In this document: piece after piece, positions 34,342 through 45,978 of the stretch
Position numbering within the stretch: the stretch's first letter is position 1
Layout: each line of letters begins with the position of its first letter
Source of the DNA: Exophiala sp. HKRS030
Lineage: Eukaryota > Ascomycota > Eurotiomycetes > Chaetothyriales > Herpotrichiellaceae
Reading direction: 5' to 3'
Assembly: GCA_023897205.1 (NCBI GenBank)
Contig: JAHWDD010000003.1
Location: forward strand, 5,211,665 to 5,275,664
Length of the DNA stretch: 64,000 nucleotides
Position numbers and translations under genes: made by a program
The notes under the pieces: generated by a model
The model's database searches: none
Seen by the model: only the letters and a program-made list of their open reading frames with translations
Told to the model about the DNA's origin: nothing

Positions 34342-36556
34342 ATGCAACAAATTTCAGTCCTTCAACTTGGCGGGAATCCTTCTCCAGATCTGACGGTCAA
34401 CATGATCAAGCTCACACTCTACAGCATCGGCGTATGTCTGGTGATATGCGTCGGAGGCTTCACGTATGGCTTTGGCTTTGCTAGCTTTGTCACGAGCATG
34501 GGACAGCCAGGGTTCTATGAGTATTTTGATCTCCAACGTGAGTCTAGGCTCTCTCTCTCACGTTGAACAGACCTATTTGCTGACGACGGGAAAGCTGGGA
34601 CGGCTTACACTGCAAGGTAGACGCGATCTCACGATCTGCGGATTGATTTTATATCATTTTGCTAAGACCGTTTAACAGCATCCTCGGAGCAGTCAATGCA
34701 CTCTATTACTTTGGAGCCGCCGTGGGTGCACTTTTGCAAGGATACGTGGCCGACTGGCTTGGACGCAGATTGGCGCTTGCCGTCGCCGCTGGCTTTTCTC
34801 TCGTGGGAGGATCACTTGCGGCCGGCGCTGTCAATGTCCCTATGCTTATTACCGTACGGATCCTACATGGGATAGGCCTGGGCATGATCATCTGCCTGGT
34901 TCCGGTTTACCTGACCGAAATATCTCCAGCCAAATGGCGCGGCTTCATTGCTGGCTTGACTACCCTCAGCTTTTCCATGGGTTATGTCATGTAAGTGACC
35001 CCTCGAAGGGGTGGTAGGAAACCTCTGGAGAGCAAAATGTCAGCTCAGGTCATATACTAACCTACTGGACAGATGCAGCTGGATTGCCGTGGGCACATAC
35101 TTTTCCAAGAACCTCACTCTACAGTGGAGGCTACCACTAGCATTGGCGGTTGCTCCTGCAGTGATAGTTTTGTTGGCCACAGCTTTCCTCCCCGGTAGAT
35201 AAACACCTTTTGACTCGTCGTCTTTGGTGGGATTGGTAGCAGCAGCTGATACTCTCGCACAGAAACTCCTCGTTATTTGGTCTTTCGCGGAAGATTGGAC
35301 GAGGCATGGGCACTCCTACAAAGGATCCATCATGATCCGAGTGATGCCCAGGAAGCCGCAGCGAAAGCTGAGTATACTCAGATTGTTAAACAAGTCGAAT
35401 ACGAAAAGGAAGTCAATGTTGGATTGATTCAGATCTTCAAGAAGCCCTCGTGGAGGAAGAGGGCTCTTCTTGCCATGGGTGTTCAGTACGTTGGCGATTC
35501 CATCATCCCAAAAAGTTGCGAGCACGCCGACATGCTGACGATTTGAGAAATAGATTTGCTTCACACTGCACAGGTGTCAGCCTCTCCTCCCAGGCAAACG
35601 ATGTTTTACTGTGACTGAACTTGAAACCTAACTTTACCCATAGGTTAACGGTATTGCGGCCTATCTACCCATGCTTATGTCTTCGCTCGGTGTCAGCGGA
35701 GTAATGCCTCTTGTTCTGTACGGTAAGGAGGCTTGAAAGATCCATTTTTTGAATCAGCTCTGATATGAAAGTGCTCTAGGGCTTTACGTTACCATTGGAA
35801 CTTCTTTGGTGGCCGTAGTCATCTCTTTTGTCGACAAAGTCGGAAGGAGAAGGCTGATACGTACGTGGCCACACATACACGCCGCAATTTCTTCACTCCT
35901 GATCACTTCTAATCTTCTGCATGTACAGTAATTGGATATCCGTTGTTGGCCCTTGTTCTACTTACCGAGGCCCTTCTACAATGGAAGTACCTTCATTCTG
36001 ACAACCGAGGTGGCCTCGCAGCCTGCATTCTTTTCATCTTCATCCATATTGTCATCTATCAAGCAGTGGACGCCCCTACCTTTGTCTGGTGCGCCGAAAT
36101 ATTTCCCACCGTCATTCGAGCGAAGGGCATCTCTCTGTCCTTCTTCGGCTACTTTGTTGGAGCCATCACCTTTACCACTCCGTCCGGGGTGGCGTTTAAG
36201 GAGATGTAAGTGTCCCTCTCCCTGTCCCTCTCTTTGTCCCTTTCTCTCTTGCCGAATCCTGTTGAAACATAAAAGATCGTCCAGCTGACCGCGCGCGGGA
36301 AAAAAGCGGATACCGCATGTACCTCCTTTATATGGGGTTGTGCCTGATTGCTTTTATCATCTTTTATTTCTACGTCCCAGAAACTAAACAGGTGCCGATG
36401 GAAGAGCTGGGGGCCTTGTTCGGTGATGAGGTCGTTGTCCATCTCACAGCAGATGGCCGTGGCATTGTGGAAGAACAAGTCGATAAAGCTGTTCAAATCG
36501 TCGACACAAAGGAGACTGACAGTACCGTTTTCATAACCCACGATGAGAAAGCGTAG
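34342..36556 (+). CDS. MFS sugar-transporter-family protein (2), ten exons
   Basis: Exons are 34342-34537, 34595-34616, 34679-34990, 35073-35194, 35263-35485, 35554-35575, 35644-35722, 35780-35860, 35929-36205 and 36307-36556. They join to 527 residues. Two exons are only 22 nt long and were needed to join GYxYGFxxA-like GFTYGFGFA to SILGAVNALYYFG, and GVQ to FASHCTGVNGIAAYLP. Sugar-porter motifs are ADWLGRRLAL, RILHGIGLGMIICLVPVYLTEISP in two parts, LPETPRYLVFRGR, DKVGRRRL, and VPETKQVPMEELGALFG. The last is typical of the fungal hexose and quinate group. The transporter should sit in the plasma membrane as a proton symporter. An in-frame Met at 34402 would remove 20 residues. It marks the right end of the catabolic gene group. 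Confidence 0.85.
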
Positions 36557-38147
36557 GGCGGCGTCCGGGGAATCAGTTCATCCGTGCTTACAGTATTGGG
36601 AGAGTGACGGACACAAACCCCACCGATGAACAAGGAGTGTTGGCAGGGGAAAGTTTTTCGATCTCTACAGGTGTATGGAGCAGCCAAGTGCAAGACAGAG
36701 TGGCGAGTGGACTTGCCTTCAATTTCCGTCTGCAGGTAATGGAAATCCCCTATCCTGAGTCTTGCTGGTAGGATCGTGGCGTCTAACCGGTCAATGCTTG
36801 AAGCGACTGAAGATGTTTAGGATATTGAAGGTTTAGGTTATTTGAGGGCTGATCTGAGGGGCAACGGAAGGCAATGGCTATTATGCACAACAACCTTGTT
36901 AGATATCAATAGACCCCGATGTACTGCAATACCCATTACCCTTACCCATCTTCGTTCAGGAAAGGGAGCGAGGCCGCTTTAATCGGGCACTTGACGGAGC
37001 CTCGTGAGAGCCTCGGCAGAGTAAAGGGGTGAGTGCGCTCCAGTACTGGGCGAGCCACAGGGAGCGCTGCGTGATGCCCATTGCCTATTTGCAGATGCCA
37101 GTTCAATCGAGGGAGTCCCCCTTTAGGGCCTCGGTTGATCACGAAGGATCTAATCTGGCGCCATGCGATCGGCGTACTATTTTGTACCTTGGAAGTATAT
37201 TTGATTTTAGCGGCTCAGGGTCCACGAAGCACATGCCTTGCGCACTCAATTGCATAGACTGATGCTGCTCCTGGTCTTGGAAAACGAAGTTGATATGGGA
37301 CCATCAAGCCTTGGTTGTTACCGTCTATGGCAGTTCTAGTAAGAGGAATCCGATAGGGACAGAGAACTGACTGTGGTCACCGATCCCTCGCGAATCTTGA
37401 TCTCTCCAATCTCTATTTCCGCTTCTAGTTCCTTCCATAGCCGAGAAACTAATTGCGCCAAAGTCGTTGACATCCGAACGGTGCCGCCATGACTTACAGT
37501 ACGTAAAACGAAGTTCATTGCTTGGTGAGCTTATCATTTTGGTCTTTGGTCTGTTCACTCCGTGACCGTATGTACTAGGATGAACAGCGAGCGGATCCAA
37601 ATTCTACATCCAGGAGTACGAGCACTTGAATTGTTCTGTACTCTGTACGAATTGGGCTCGTGAACGGTCTCGGATCTCCAGTGTCGTGGCATCTCGCACC
37701 CTCGAAGAGACGGGCAGGCGGTGTTCGTCGCACTGTACCTGTACGGTATCCTCACATCAGTGCATGATGAGGACCACTCCGGAGGCGGCGCTGGCGACCT
37801 CAGCCACTATGAATTGACACTAATTCTAAAGATGGTCCTCAATGGCGTTGGACACATAACTTTTGGGCAGGCCCTTAGTTGGCACTACTGTCGCTAATCA
37901 ACTCGTTGAAGTGTAAAGGTGCCACTGAGTACGGAGTACGGTAAGACTCTCGGTGCTGTGGGACTGACAGCAAAATTGACCCAAATCCACCCCCCACCCA
38001 GATGGAGGGCGCCCAAGGCGTGGGCCATGTGCTCTACTTATCACATCAAAACGTGCGCTGCCACGTCTTTGGCAGAGGCGACCTTTGGAGCTACTTTGTT
38101 TGCACTCATTCCAGCTTCTATCGCAATCACCTTCGACCATAGCACCA
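36557..38147. other. Intergenic, about 1.6 kb, no gene seen
   Basis: Only short overlapping frames occur. The palindromic word GTACGGAGTAC lies at 37929-37939 and TGTACTCTGTAC near 37636, members of a recurring intergenic motif. A leader frame upstream of 38148 (from 38085) is open but unlikely to be translated. Confidence 0.4.
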
Positions 38148-40217
38148 ATGTCGTCCACAAGCGTCTACACCGGCGTCTGGACTGACTGGAGCCATGGCCG
38201 CGCTACAGGTCTGACCCTTACGCTGACCCAAGATCACTCCGGGTACCTGCAATCATTCCTCGCAATTCTGGTCACTTTCGCAGGCGCACAGTTATGGAAA
38301 ACTGTAGCCTTTGTTCTGCATGACCTCGGCACGGGAAAGCCCCTCCAGAGGCACGAGTTGACCCATCAGCAGCAGCAGATCATCCTACGTAACTCACACA
38401 CCGCTGGAAACACCATAGCAGATCTGGTTCTCCTGGTATGGGCGTGGAGAAAGCAGGGCGTCAGGCTGACGAGGCCTTATGTGTCGATTGCTCTGGCGTC
38501 GCTGATACTGGCTGGCTTCTCAGTTGCGGGTGTATTCACGGGCGAAATCACAAAGAGCGCAAGCAGACGTATGCTGGCGAGAAGCGGCACCTGCGGTACA
38601 TGGCAAGCCACGGGTGATGCGACGACCTACGCCACAACCGCAATGTATGCCCAGAAAAAGGTCAACGACACTTTGAGCGCGGCCAACTACGTAGCAAATT
38701 GCTATGACAACACGTTGAACTCCTCCTCTCTCCAGTGCAACAGATTTTCCCGACAAAGCCTACCGTATACCTTGCAGCATAACGTTTCCTGCCCTTTTGA
38801 CGACAGCTTTTGCATAGATGGTGCTACGAGTGCGATCTCATTTGACACTGGCCTTCTGAATTCACACGAGGACCTTGGGATAAATGCTCCCACGGAGAAT
38901 CGCGTCCAGTATCGACGACGCACAGTCTGTTCGCCCCTCGTCTTTGGGGACAAGTTTTGCCGAGTGGAAAACGACACCCTCTCAGGCTTAGGTGCCGTGG
39001 ATGAATTTATTCGTTGCTACACGGGTCCGACCGTTTACACCAATTATACCTTCGGTGTCGACACGCACACATACTTCGTCGGTACCTCTGGCTATCAACT
39101 GCAGGCTTATTACGCCGAAGCCGGGGCCAACCAGACCACATGGCGACCTATACCCGAGCTTGCTAGGACGGATGCAGACGTAACTGTTTTCTACCTCGCG
39201 CAGAACAATGTACTCTACGCGAACCCTGTCGACGATCCATTCTTCTCGGCTCATCAAGCAAGGACCACACCCTTCGGGACGAACCGAGATGCTCTGACAG
39301 AGGTTACAATGTATGCTTTTGATTCCTGGATCGACGCCATGGGTTGCATCGACCAACATCAAATCTGCAATCCGTCGCCACGCAATGCCTCAAGCCAAGT
39401 CTGCACACCTCTGACGGCGCTGTCTGGTGTGGAAGAGGCCATGATCGCCAACTCCACGGACGAGGATAGCTCGCACCTTTCGATGAATCCGTACCAACTC
39501 AGCACCGCTATCCGTATCTTCGAGGCGGTCGACGGATGGGCCATCTTCGACGTGGTCAATGCCGGTGGCGCTGCCGCGCTGAAAGCCAATGACGTCCTGG
39601 TTGGCCTCAGCAGTCCCGGACTGCCCATTGACCAATGGGTGACCGAGACAAGCACGTGGTTTGCACAAACTCTCGCGGCCGTCCAATCTGTCATTGTTCA
39701 GTACGCCACCGGTCCTGGGACGACTCAAGGCGAGGTCGTCTCTCCCACCACCAAGTATGACGCTGCCGGATGCAACAATCAACTTGTCTTTAGCAGCGGC
39801 GCCTACCAGAACTTTAGCGTGCTGGGGATCGCAATCGTCGTGGCCTTGTCGGGCTTGATCATCCTGCTTTCCTTCGTCCTCCGTCCGATCACCAATTTGT
39901 TGTTGTACAGGGGTAACGCCAGGCGATGGCACCGTCACCTCTGGTTGATGGAGGACAAACTGCAGCTACAACGACTGGCCTACCAAGGAGGCGGCGATCG
40001 TCAAGGGTGGGACAATGTTCATGGAACCATCCCCATCTCTGGAAAACACCAGCTGTTCGATGACATGACAGCCGTCGATGACAGAACCCTCCATTCACCA
40101 CCATCGGTCTATCCGATGGATCCCTTGCCAAGTCGGTTGAGCTATGACAAGCTCCGACGACCACTGAACAGTACCCAGTCTATAAAGGAAGGCTCCTATC
40201 TCTTGAGACCGGAATAG
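38148..40217 (+). CDS. Multi-pass membrane protein with large Cys-containing ectodomain, function unknown
   Basis: Single exon, 689 residues from the Met at 38148; an in-frame Met at 38085 would add 21. Hydrophobic segments are seen at about 35-58 (FLAILVTFAGAQLWKTVAFV), about 90-103, about 113-137 (VSIALASLILAGFSVAGVF) and about 557-588 (LGIAIVVALSGLIILLSFVL). Between the third and fourth lies a stretch of about 420 residues with many Cys and several N-x-S/T sites (for example NDT, NYT, NQT, NAS), as expected of an extracellular or lumenal glycosylated domain. A hydrophilic tail of about 100 residues follows. This topology is common among uncharacterised Pezizomycotina plasma-membrane proteins. 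I recognise no enzyme or receptor motif. Confidence 0.85.
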   Translation: MSSTSVYTGVWTDWSHGRATGLTLTLTQDHSGYLQSFLAILVTFAGAQLWKTVAFVLHDLGTGKPLQRHELTHQQQQIILRNSHTAGNTIADLVLLVWAWRKQGVRLTRPYVSIALASLILAGFSVAGVFTGEITKSASRRMLARSGTCGTWQATGDATTYATTAMYAQKKVNDTLSAANYVANCYDNTLNSSSLQCNRFSRQSLPYTLQHNVSCPFDDSFCIDGATSAISFDTGLLNSHEDLGINAPTENRVQYRRRTVCSPLVFGDKFCRVENDTLSGLGAVDEFIRCYTGPTVYTNYTFGVDTHTYFVGTSGYQLQAYYAEAGANQTTWRPIPELARTDADVTVFYLAQNNVLYANPVDDPFFSAHQARTTPFGTNRDALTEVTMYAFDSWIDAMGCIDQHQICNPSPRNASSQVCTPLTALSGVEEAMIANSTDEDSSHLSMNPYQLSTAIRIFEAVDGWAIFDVVNAGGAAALKANDVLVGLSSPGLPIDQWVTETSTWFAQTLAAVQSVIVQYATGPGTTQGEVVSPTTKYDAAGCNNQLVFSSGAYQNFSVLGIAIVVALSGLIILLSFVLRPITNLLLYRGNARRWHRHLWLMEDKLQLQRLAYQGGGDRQGWDNVHGTIPISGKHQLFDDMTAVDDRTLHSPPSVYPMDPLPSRLSYDKLRRPLNSTQSIKEGSYLLRPE

Positions 40218-43082
40218 CGAATATTTTGTGGGGATACTTAGAGACAACATTAGATAGTAGAATTAATCTGTGAGCTCGGATTTCGCTTTTTATCCAACTA
40301 CCTATTGCCAAGTCTTTCCTTCGTCTGCGGGAGGTCTTTATTCCAAGGTCCAACGGCGTGATAATACAATCTAATAGTACATTTGGGTGGCGTCTACTAC
40401 TCGTATCAATCAATTGAAGGAAGCCAAGGGGATAAGCGAAGAAGATCCTTGTTGCCATCCTCGATGGTGTCTATACGCCCTCGTTTCATAACCAACTTAG
40501 TCACAATGGCGTATATCTAGTCAACCTTATATGTTTGGTAGTATTCCCTTGTAGCAGACAGACCTGGCCTTCAGGCACGGGTACGAACCCGTGGCGACTG
40601 ATGGCGAAATTAGGAAGAATAGCCGGCTCAGCCTCGCGACGGTAGCAGATCAGATCCCCAGGCCACACACCCACTGTTCAGTATTTGGACCGAAGAGATC
40701 AGCCAATTTCCCGAGCTATTCAAGGAAATGCCTTTCATTGGTCCGGTCTGTTTTTCCATTGCCTCCTTCTCTTCTGTGCCTCTCTGGATGAGAGCTTTGC
40801 TGTGTACGCAGTACAGTGGTGTCTCTTTAGGTCTGTCGCAACTGGAAAGATGACTTGGAGACTACCGATTCAAAATCTCGGAGACTCCACGATGGAGTCG
40901 GAAACCAATTGACAGTGTACCTGTGGACGTTCAACTTTGAACCATAGCATTGAATTTCTCGTGTGCACGAAGGAGGGAGGACTGATGCGGGGCCATTCAT
41001 TCTGTGTAAGTACAGAAGATACTTCTGCGATGATAGTGGCGTGCAATATGTGTCATGCTGAACTAGACCCACTACCTTCAACGGATCTGTCTCGTTACCT
41101 GCTTTTCCGTTCTTCGCTTCTGTCTTAGTTCCTGGATTCCCTCCATCTCCTGGCTCGAGGGCACCGATCGCGCCACTGGGGGTTGGGCAATGAGATGACA
41201 ATAGATCACAGTTGAGGTCCAGTGCATTTGTGGCCATCGCCGGTGAGAGTCCGAGCATTCGGAAATACGTGGGCCAATCGACATGTCTTGAGTGCGGGCT
41301 GCCGCTAGATCGCGGCAGGTCGACGGGAGCCTCAGCCTCTCTCGGCGACGTGTCGACTGAGGATTCTGTGTGGTGGACCTTTTTTTCCCCCAGGCAGATT
41401 GATCACCATTACCGGATCGCCCGATCGCCAGATCAACCGCCTAAAACTCTTGGCTCCCGAGACTTTTTATTGTGGTGACTCCTTGCTAAACCCATTTTCT
41501 ATCTCAAGCGGTGAGACTGTTCAACCTCTTCGACCTCGTTGATACTCGCATCTCGACATATTGGTGTCTTCTACGAGACATTTGATCCTACCACTCATTA
41601 CGGAGTGCAGCCCTTGGCGATTGCCGGGTTGGGTCTTCTTTTGCACCATCGTACTTGGACATTTTTGTTCTAGGTGTCATCTTTTAGAAGATGCTTCACC
41701 GCTCGATCTTTCCTCCGCCCCGCCCCCCCTCTGGAGAAGAGTATTCTCGACCGGAAATGTCATTTTCTCACACCGGGACAAGAACATAAATTACCTGGAG
41801 CCTCAAAAATCATAGGGTTTTGAATTAAACGCCTCGTCCTGGCGCAAAACCCCAGACCATCACTTTGGTAGGGGTTCGATCCCACCTCAATTTGTAGGCG
41901 TCAGCCTTTCGAAGCTCCTTTCGCATCTCGGTTGACGTGTCGATCCATCTATATATACGCTATACAGGAGAACATACCTCAAAACCAAAAAAAAAGAGAA
42001 ACTTGTCTGCAAAAACAAACTCAACAATAGGGTTGCAGCCTGGCAGGGCAGGATGTATAGGCTGCATGCATTTTCCTCCTCCTACTATTCTTCTTCTTCC
42101 TCCACCCTGGACTACTTCTTCCTCTCAACCCAAACGTCCATACTATCGCCCAGTATTGTACCTTCTTTGTTCGCCACTACCTCAACGAGTCGGTCCAGTA
42201 TGCAGACAATTTAGTCTAGTTCACTGGATCTTCTCACTCCTCTAACGGCTTCCATCCTGGGAGATTCAGATTCCAGGTCTGTCATCATGCATGAACACGG
42301 TGTTAAAGTTGACTTTGTTCACCTACTCGTACTGAGACACAACCTTCACTGAACGACAAGATCTGAGAATCTGAAACCGAATTCAAGTCCAAAGACAAGT
42401 CCTCACCTTGAATCCATTACAGGAGGTGATGAGAGCGACTGCTCGAGTACATCTTCACAAGAGCAATCAGTCCATCAATCAAACCACCAAACGACCAAAG
42501 CCTATTATCTAGGTACTTAATGATCGACAGCAACTCCAACAAGATATACATATATATATATATATATATACACGACATTGCTACTTCGATGGGAGGTGAT
42601 ATCATCCCATAGCAAGCTCCTCCTGATCTACCTCCTATCATACAACCCAAAACTTTACTCTCTTTAAGAGAAGATCCTTGGGGGTCTATGAAGCCTCGAT
42701 CTATGGAATCCTTCTAAATGATTGACAGACCAACGAAACCCGAAGCTTGTTATAAATCTTCGAACGCTGGTTTCTATTTTTCTCCTCGCCTGTTAAATGA
42801 CCCTCTCTCTACTTGTCTTCGCTGACAAACAAGAAGAAACTACAATCTACCATCCTTTTCCTCACTGAGAACGTCTTCGTCAACACTGGAGTTCGCAGTA
42901 ACCTGGTCCAACAGAAGAAGTGGACAAAGGCCTATTTGTATCTCCCTTCCACTGCAAAAAGGATTTCTCTAGATGGAGACTCATCTCTTCGCTATTTCTA
43001 CGGCCGCCTGCAGGTTTATCCAACTTCTGTCACACTGGAATAAGATCTTCTATCGGCATCAGCAGATTTCCTACTTTAAAAG
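40218..43082. other. Gene-poor stretch, about 2.9 kb
   Basis: No coding frame here has domain support. The sequence turns CT-rich from about 41980 and holds the AT microsatellite at 42544-42572. Short frames at 41561-41815, 41937-42245 and 42813-43043 are not convincing. It could be a long leader of the RING relic downstream. Confidence 0.4.
42544..42572. repeat. (TA)n microsatellite
   Basis: An uninterrupted TA dinucleotide tract of about 21 nt flanked by TATACA and TACACG. Confidence 0.9.
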
Positions 43083-44377
43083 ATATATACTGAAGGAAGA
43101 ACAACAAGACCCGAAGAGGAGGTCAAGGTCATCGTGCGGCCACAGCAGGACGTCGACCCCTTGCAAGTCGTCCTCATGCTGGTCATCAAGGATGAGAAGG
43201 AGAAGCAAGCTTATAATGTATACTATGAGGTTCTGGATCGCCGTCCAGATATATTTCTCGCCTTACTCATCTTTCCGCCAACTAGAACGCTACGAGACGA
43301 TCGAGTTGAGATTCCACTCATGCCGGCGAGTACCCTATTGCAGCCGGCCGCACCGTGGCCACACTATGAGCCGCGAGCTGAAAGACGAACGGTTCAAAGC
43401 CTTCAACCACCCGAAAAGACAAGGAGGCGCATTTCATGCCCTGAATGGAGTAGGTAGCATTCTCAAGATCCACTCTCCATGCATCAAATGCCGCCTCATG
43501 TACCGGTCTGGATATATCGGTCAGAAACCGAAAAATGGACCAGACACTATGGCCCTATGGCAACTGCGCCGAAGACCTATGCCATAATTTGTGGGTCTGT
43601 TATCAAGGGAGTTCCTCACAACGAATTCTCTCCGGAGGTGTCCGAGGAGATGGTCCGAAGATGATGCGGCGATTGACAGGATTCAGTATTGTGCGAGACG
43701 AAGACGACGAGAAAGTCATGATATCCCCCAGTGCGGAATCCAAAGTAGACGAATCCGATGTTGTCAACTTCTCGAAAGCTCGCCACGTGCTTCGGGATAA
43801 TGCCAAAATCAGTCTCATGGTCATCATCCACTTCAGGATGTTGCGGAGGGGCTACTGGCGGTCACGACCAACAAACTGTTGGAAGCGAGAACCAGAACCA
43901 GGACCGATCTCGACGAAAGATCCACGGACAGGCACGCCTGTTGAAGCGTTGCAGAAAAACCACCCGTGAACTGCACAAGGATCATCGAGATGTGACGGAC
44001 CGAAAGCGCGTTGCGGAAGAGCGACTGAAGGTCGAGACCGACAGACTGTCGCAAGGCGAATGAAAGGCTGACCGCGGTCGAGGACCTACGCTGGACTTGC
44101 CGCAACGACGAGGTCAAGAATGCCTATCTGCCGTGCGGGCACGCTTTCTGTAAAGAATGCGTGGTCATACGGCTGGGCGACCACCCTACTTGTCCGCACT
44201 GCAGGGAGCGGTATCGACACGGCCAGGCCCGAGACCTTTACGTTGGTGCAGAGTTTGAGGATCTTGATGACCAAGACATGCCCGAGGTCATCGAGGCAGA
44301 ATTTGAGGATCCGGCTGACCAAGAAATGGCCGAGGTCGTCGACCTGGTCGGCGACAGTGAGTAGGGAGGTATACTGA
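43083..44377 (+). pseudogene. Degenerate RING-finger protein gene, frame shifts several times
   Basis: The recognisable end is a RING-type zinc-binding segment at about 44086-44220: WTCRNDEVKNAYLPCGHAF, then CKEC and CPHCRERY. After it comes an acidic tail with MPEVIEAEFE and MAEVVDLVGDSE, stop at 44362-44364. The first metal pair is incomplete (only one Cys before the PCGH). A coiled, charged stretch (DRKRVAEERLKVETDRLS) lies upstream in another frame. Going 5' to 3', plausible coding passes from frame 0 (43083-43280) to frame 1 (to about 43520), frame 2 (to about 43800), frame 0 (to about 44050) and frame 1 (to 44364), with no room for introns at two changes at least. Upstream pieces include SPCIKCRLMY and WPYGNCAEDLCHNLW, which look like a Cys-containing conserved domain. 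I read it as a decayed gene; unrecognised introns or assembly indels are alternatives. Confidence 0.45.
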
Positions 44378-45978
44378 CAGTGTCGGCGAGCCACGGCATA
44401 GCGCAGCTAGGGCAAAAATTCTCTTTGGCACTTCTGACGTGGTTCTGAGGAAATCGGCTCAAAGTTTTTGTTGTGTTGTCATTGTGTCTGTTGTTGTCGG
44501 GTCAAGACAAACGACGCAGGGATGAAAGATTTTGATCAGGTTTGGTCCTACTGGACCACGAACCTAATTGCGCAGGCACCTCGTCTGGCTATGCTCACGG
44601 TAGTACACTCTCGAGAAGCATCGGCGTCACAAGATACCCTATTTAAACAACGATTTCGACATGCCTCAGCATTTGTTCCCAAACAACCGTCCGAGACATG
44701 CTCAGAAATCAAAAAATACAATATTTATATATAATTTATATATACTATGGCCGATAGTCAATAGACTCGTGATGCCACAAAATTCTGCGGCGACAAGATC
44801 ATTTGATATCGCAAAACCGCCGTCTATGATACGAGTTTTCACTACGAGACTGAAAGTTTCTACAGGAATAAAGAAGAACGAAGGTTTCGAAAAGAATACG
44901 GGATTTTGAAAGAAACAACACAAGGTTCTGCAGATCAGAAAAACCGTCTGCTTTTCCATCAAGGATTTGAAGGACGGTGCCCCCTTTTCTCCCCCCCCTC
45001 CCCCTTCCCCTCCCCCTTTCCCCTTTATCTCGGGCGCAGGAGTGTGAAAGGTGTATACTATGCCACGATACTATAGTTTCCCCGGTTGAAGGTCAATTGA
45101 TCGTTGACAAAGCACAACCCCTTACACGTACAACACCACCGAACATTTCTCCAACATACCTTGATATCATGTCGACCCAAGGTTACCGAAAAGGACCGCA
45201 GGGACCGACGCACCCGTCACATCAAAGCAAACTTTCCCCATCCCGCAGGGCTACCCACCTGTCAAAGGCTTTAAAACTCCTCCCTCTTGGTCCTGGAAAT
45301 CTTCTCTACATCTTCCTTTCTCATCACTCAAACTGGAAACTTTTCCGACTACTTTACCTAACCCTCTTTCACAAAACTGCTGTCGATAGTGTGTCAGAAC
45401 ACCACTGGCAGTACATTTCTTCGAGTTCTGTGACTGACTGGACTTTGTTGACTCGTCCGCAGCGCCAGTGTACCACTCTTGGATGGTTCGAGCAGTGTAT
45501 CGAACATTGTGTTGAAAATCTGCTTGCGACATTGACACACGGAGGCGGTCGCGGTCATTGCGGCGTCTGATGCCATTTTCCATGGCTACTTTCAGATTTT
45601 TGACTGTTGACGCTTGACTGGACGTTGTTCGACCGAGCCCGTCTGCTATGATGTTAGCGAAACGAATACATGATCAACTGCACAGAATGAAAGATCTTGC
45701 GAGCCAGTTGGGGTTCAGATCTAAGACGTATCATCCAGATACTGTCACGACATGCCTCGAGGAGATTAATGCTTGCAAGACAATGACATACTGATGCCAG
45801 AAGCAAGCCAGTGATGCTTTGACCGACATTCTGAACGAAAAGGGCAAAGATTTTGGCCCCACGGCTCAAGGCATTAATGATGATACTATCGCCACTATAG
45901 ATAGTCTCATCTTTCTCCTCGTCCTCCTCAGGAGTCAGCCTTCCAAACATTTGCACACTCGAGCTTGGTGGCGCCCAA
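44365..45978. other. Gene-poor stretch, about 1.6 kb
   Basis: Holds a pyrimidine tract and an ATG in good context at 45169 (MSTQGYRKGPQGPTHP) that might be a first exon of the next fragment; I could not find a supporting splice pair. No gene is called. Confidence 0.35.
44980..45026 (+). repeat. Pure pyrimidine (C/T) tract
   Basis: Forty-seven consecutive C or T bases, mostly C, about 140 bp before the ATG at 45169. Such tracts are frequent just upstream of fungal transcription starts. Confidence 0.8.

Noticed and set aside
15382..36556. Secondary-metabolite biosynthetic cluster
   Set aside because: No polyketide synthase, NRPS, terpene synthase or prenyltransferase is present, so catabolism is a better reading.
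39390..39938. 182-codon antisense frame in the membrane-protein gene
   Set aside because: Shadow of the plus-strand coding frame, no domain.
40576..40594. Hairpin CACGGGTACGAACCCGTG resembling a tRNA T arm
   Set aside because: Loop and stem lengths are wrong for a tRNA and no D or anticodon arm is found.
41850..41905. Possible tRNA (GGGTTCGATCCC-like T loop)
   Set aside because: The T stem does not pair over five bases, no A box lies upstream at the right distance, and no acceptor stem closes.
45251..45583. 110-codon minus-strand frame in the gene-poor region
   Set aside because: No recognisable domain and conflicting frames on the other strand.
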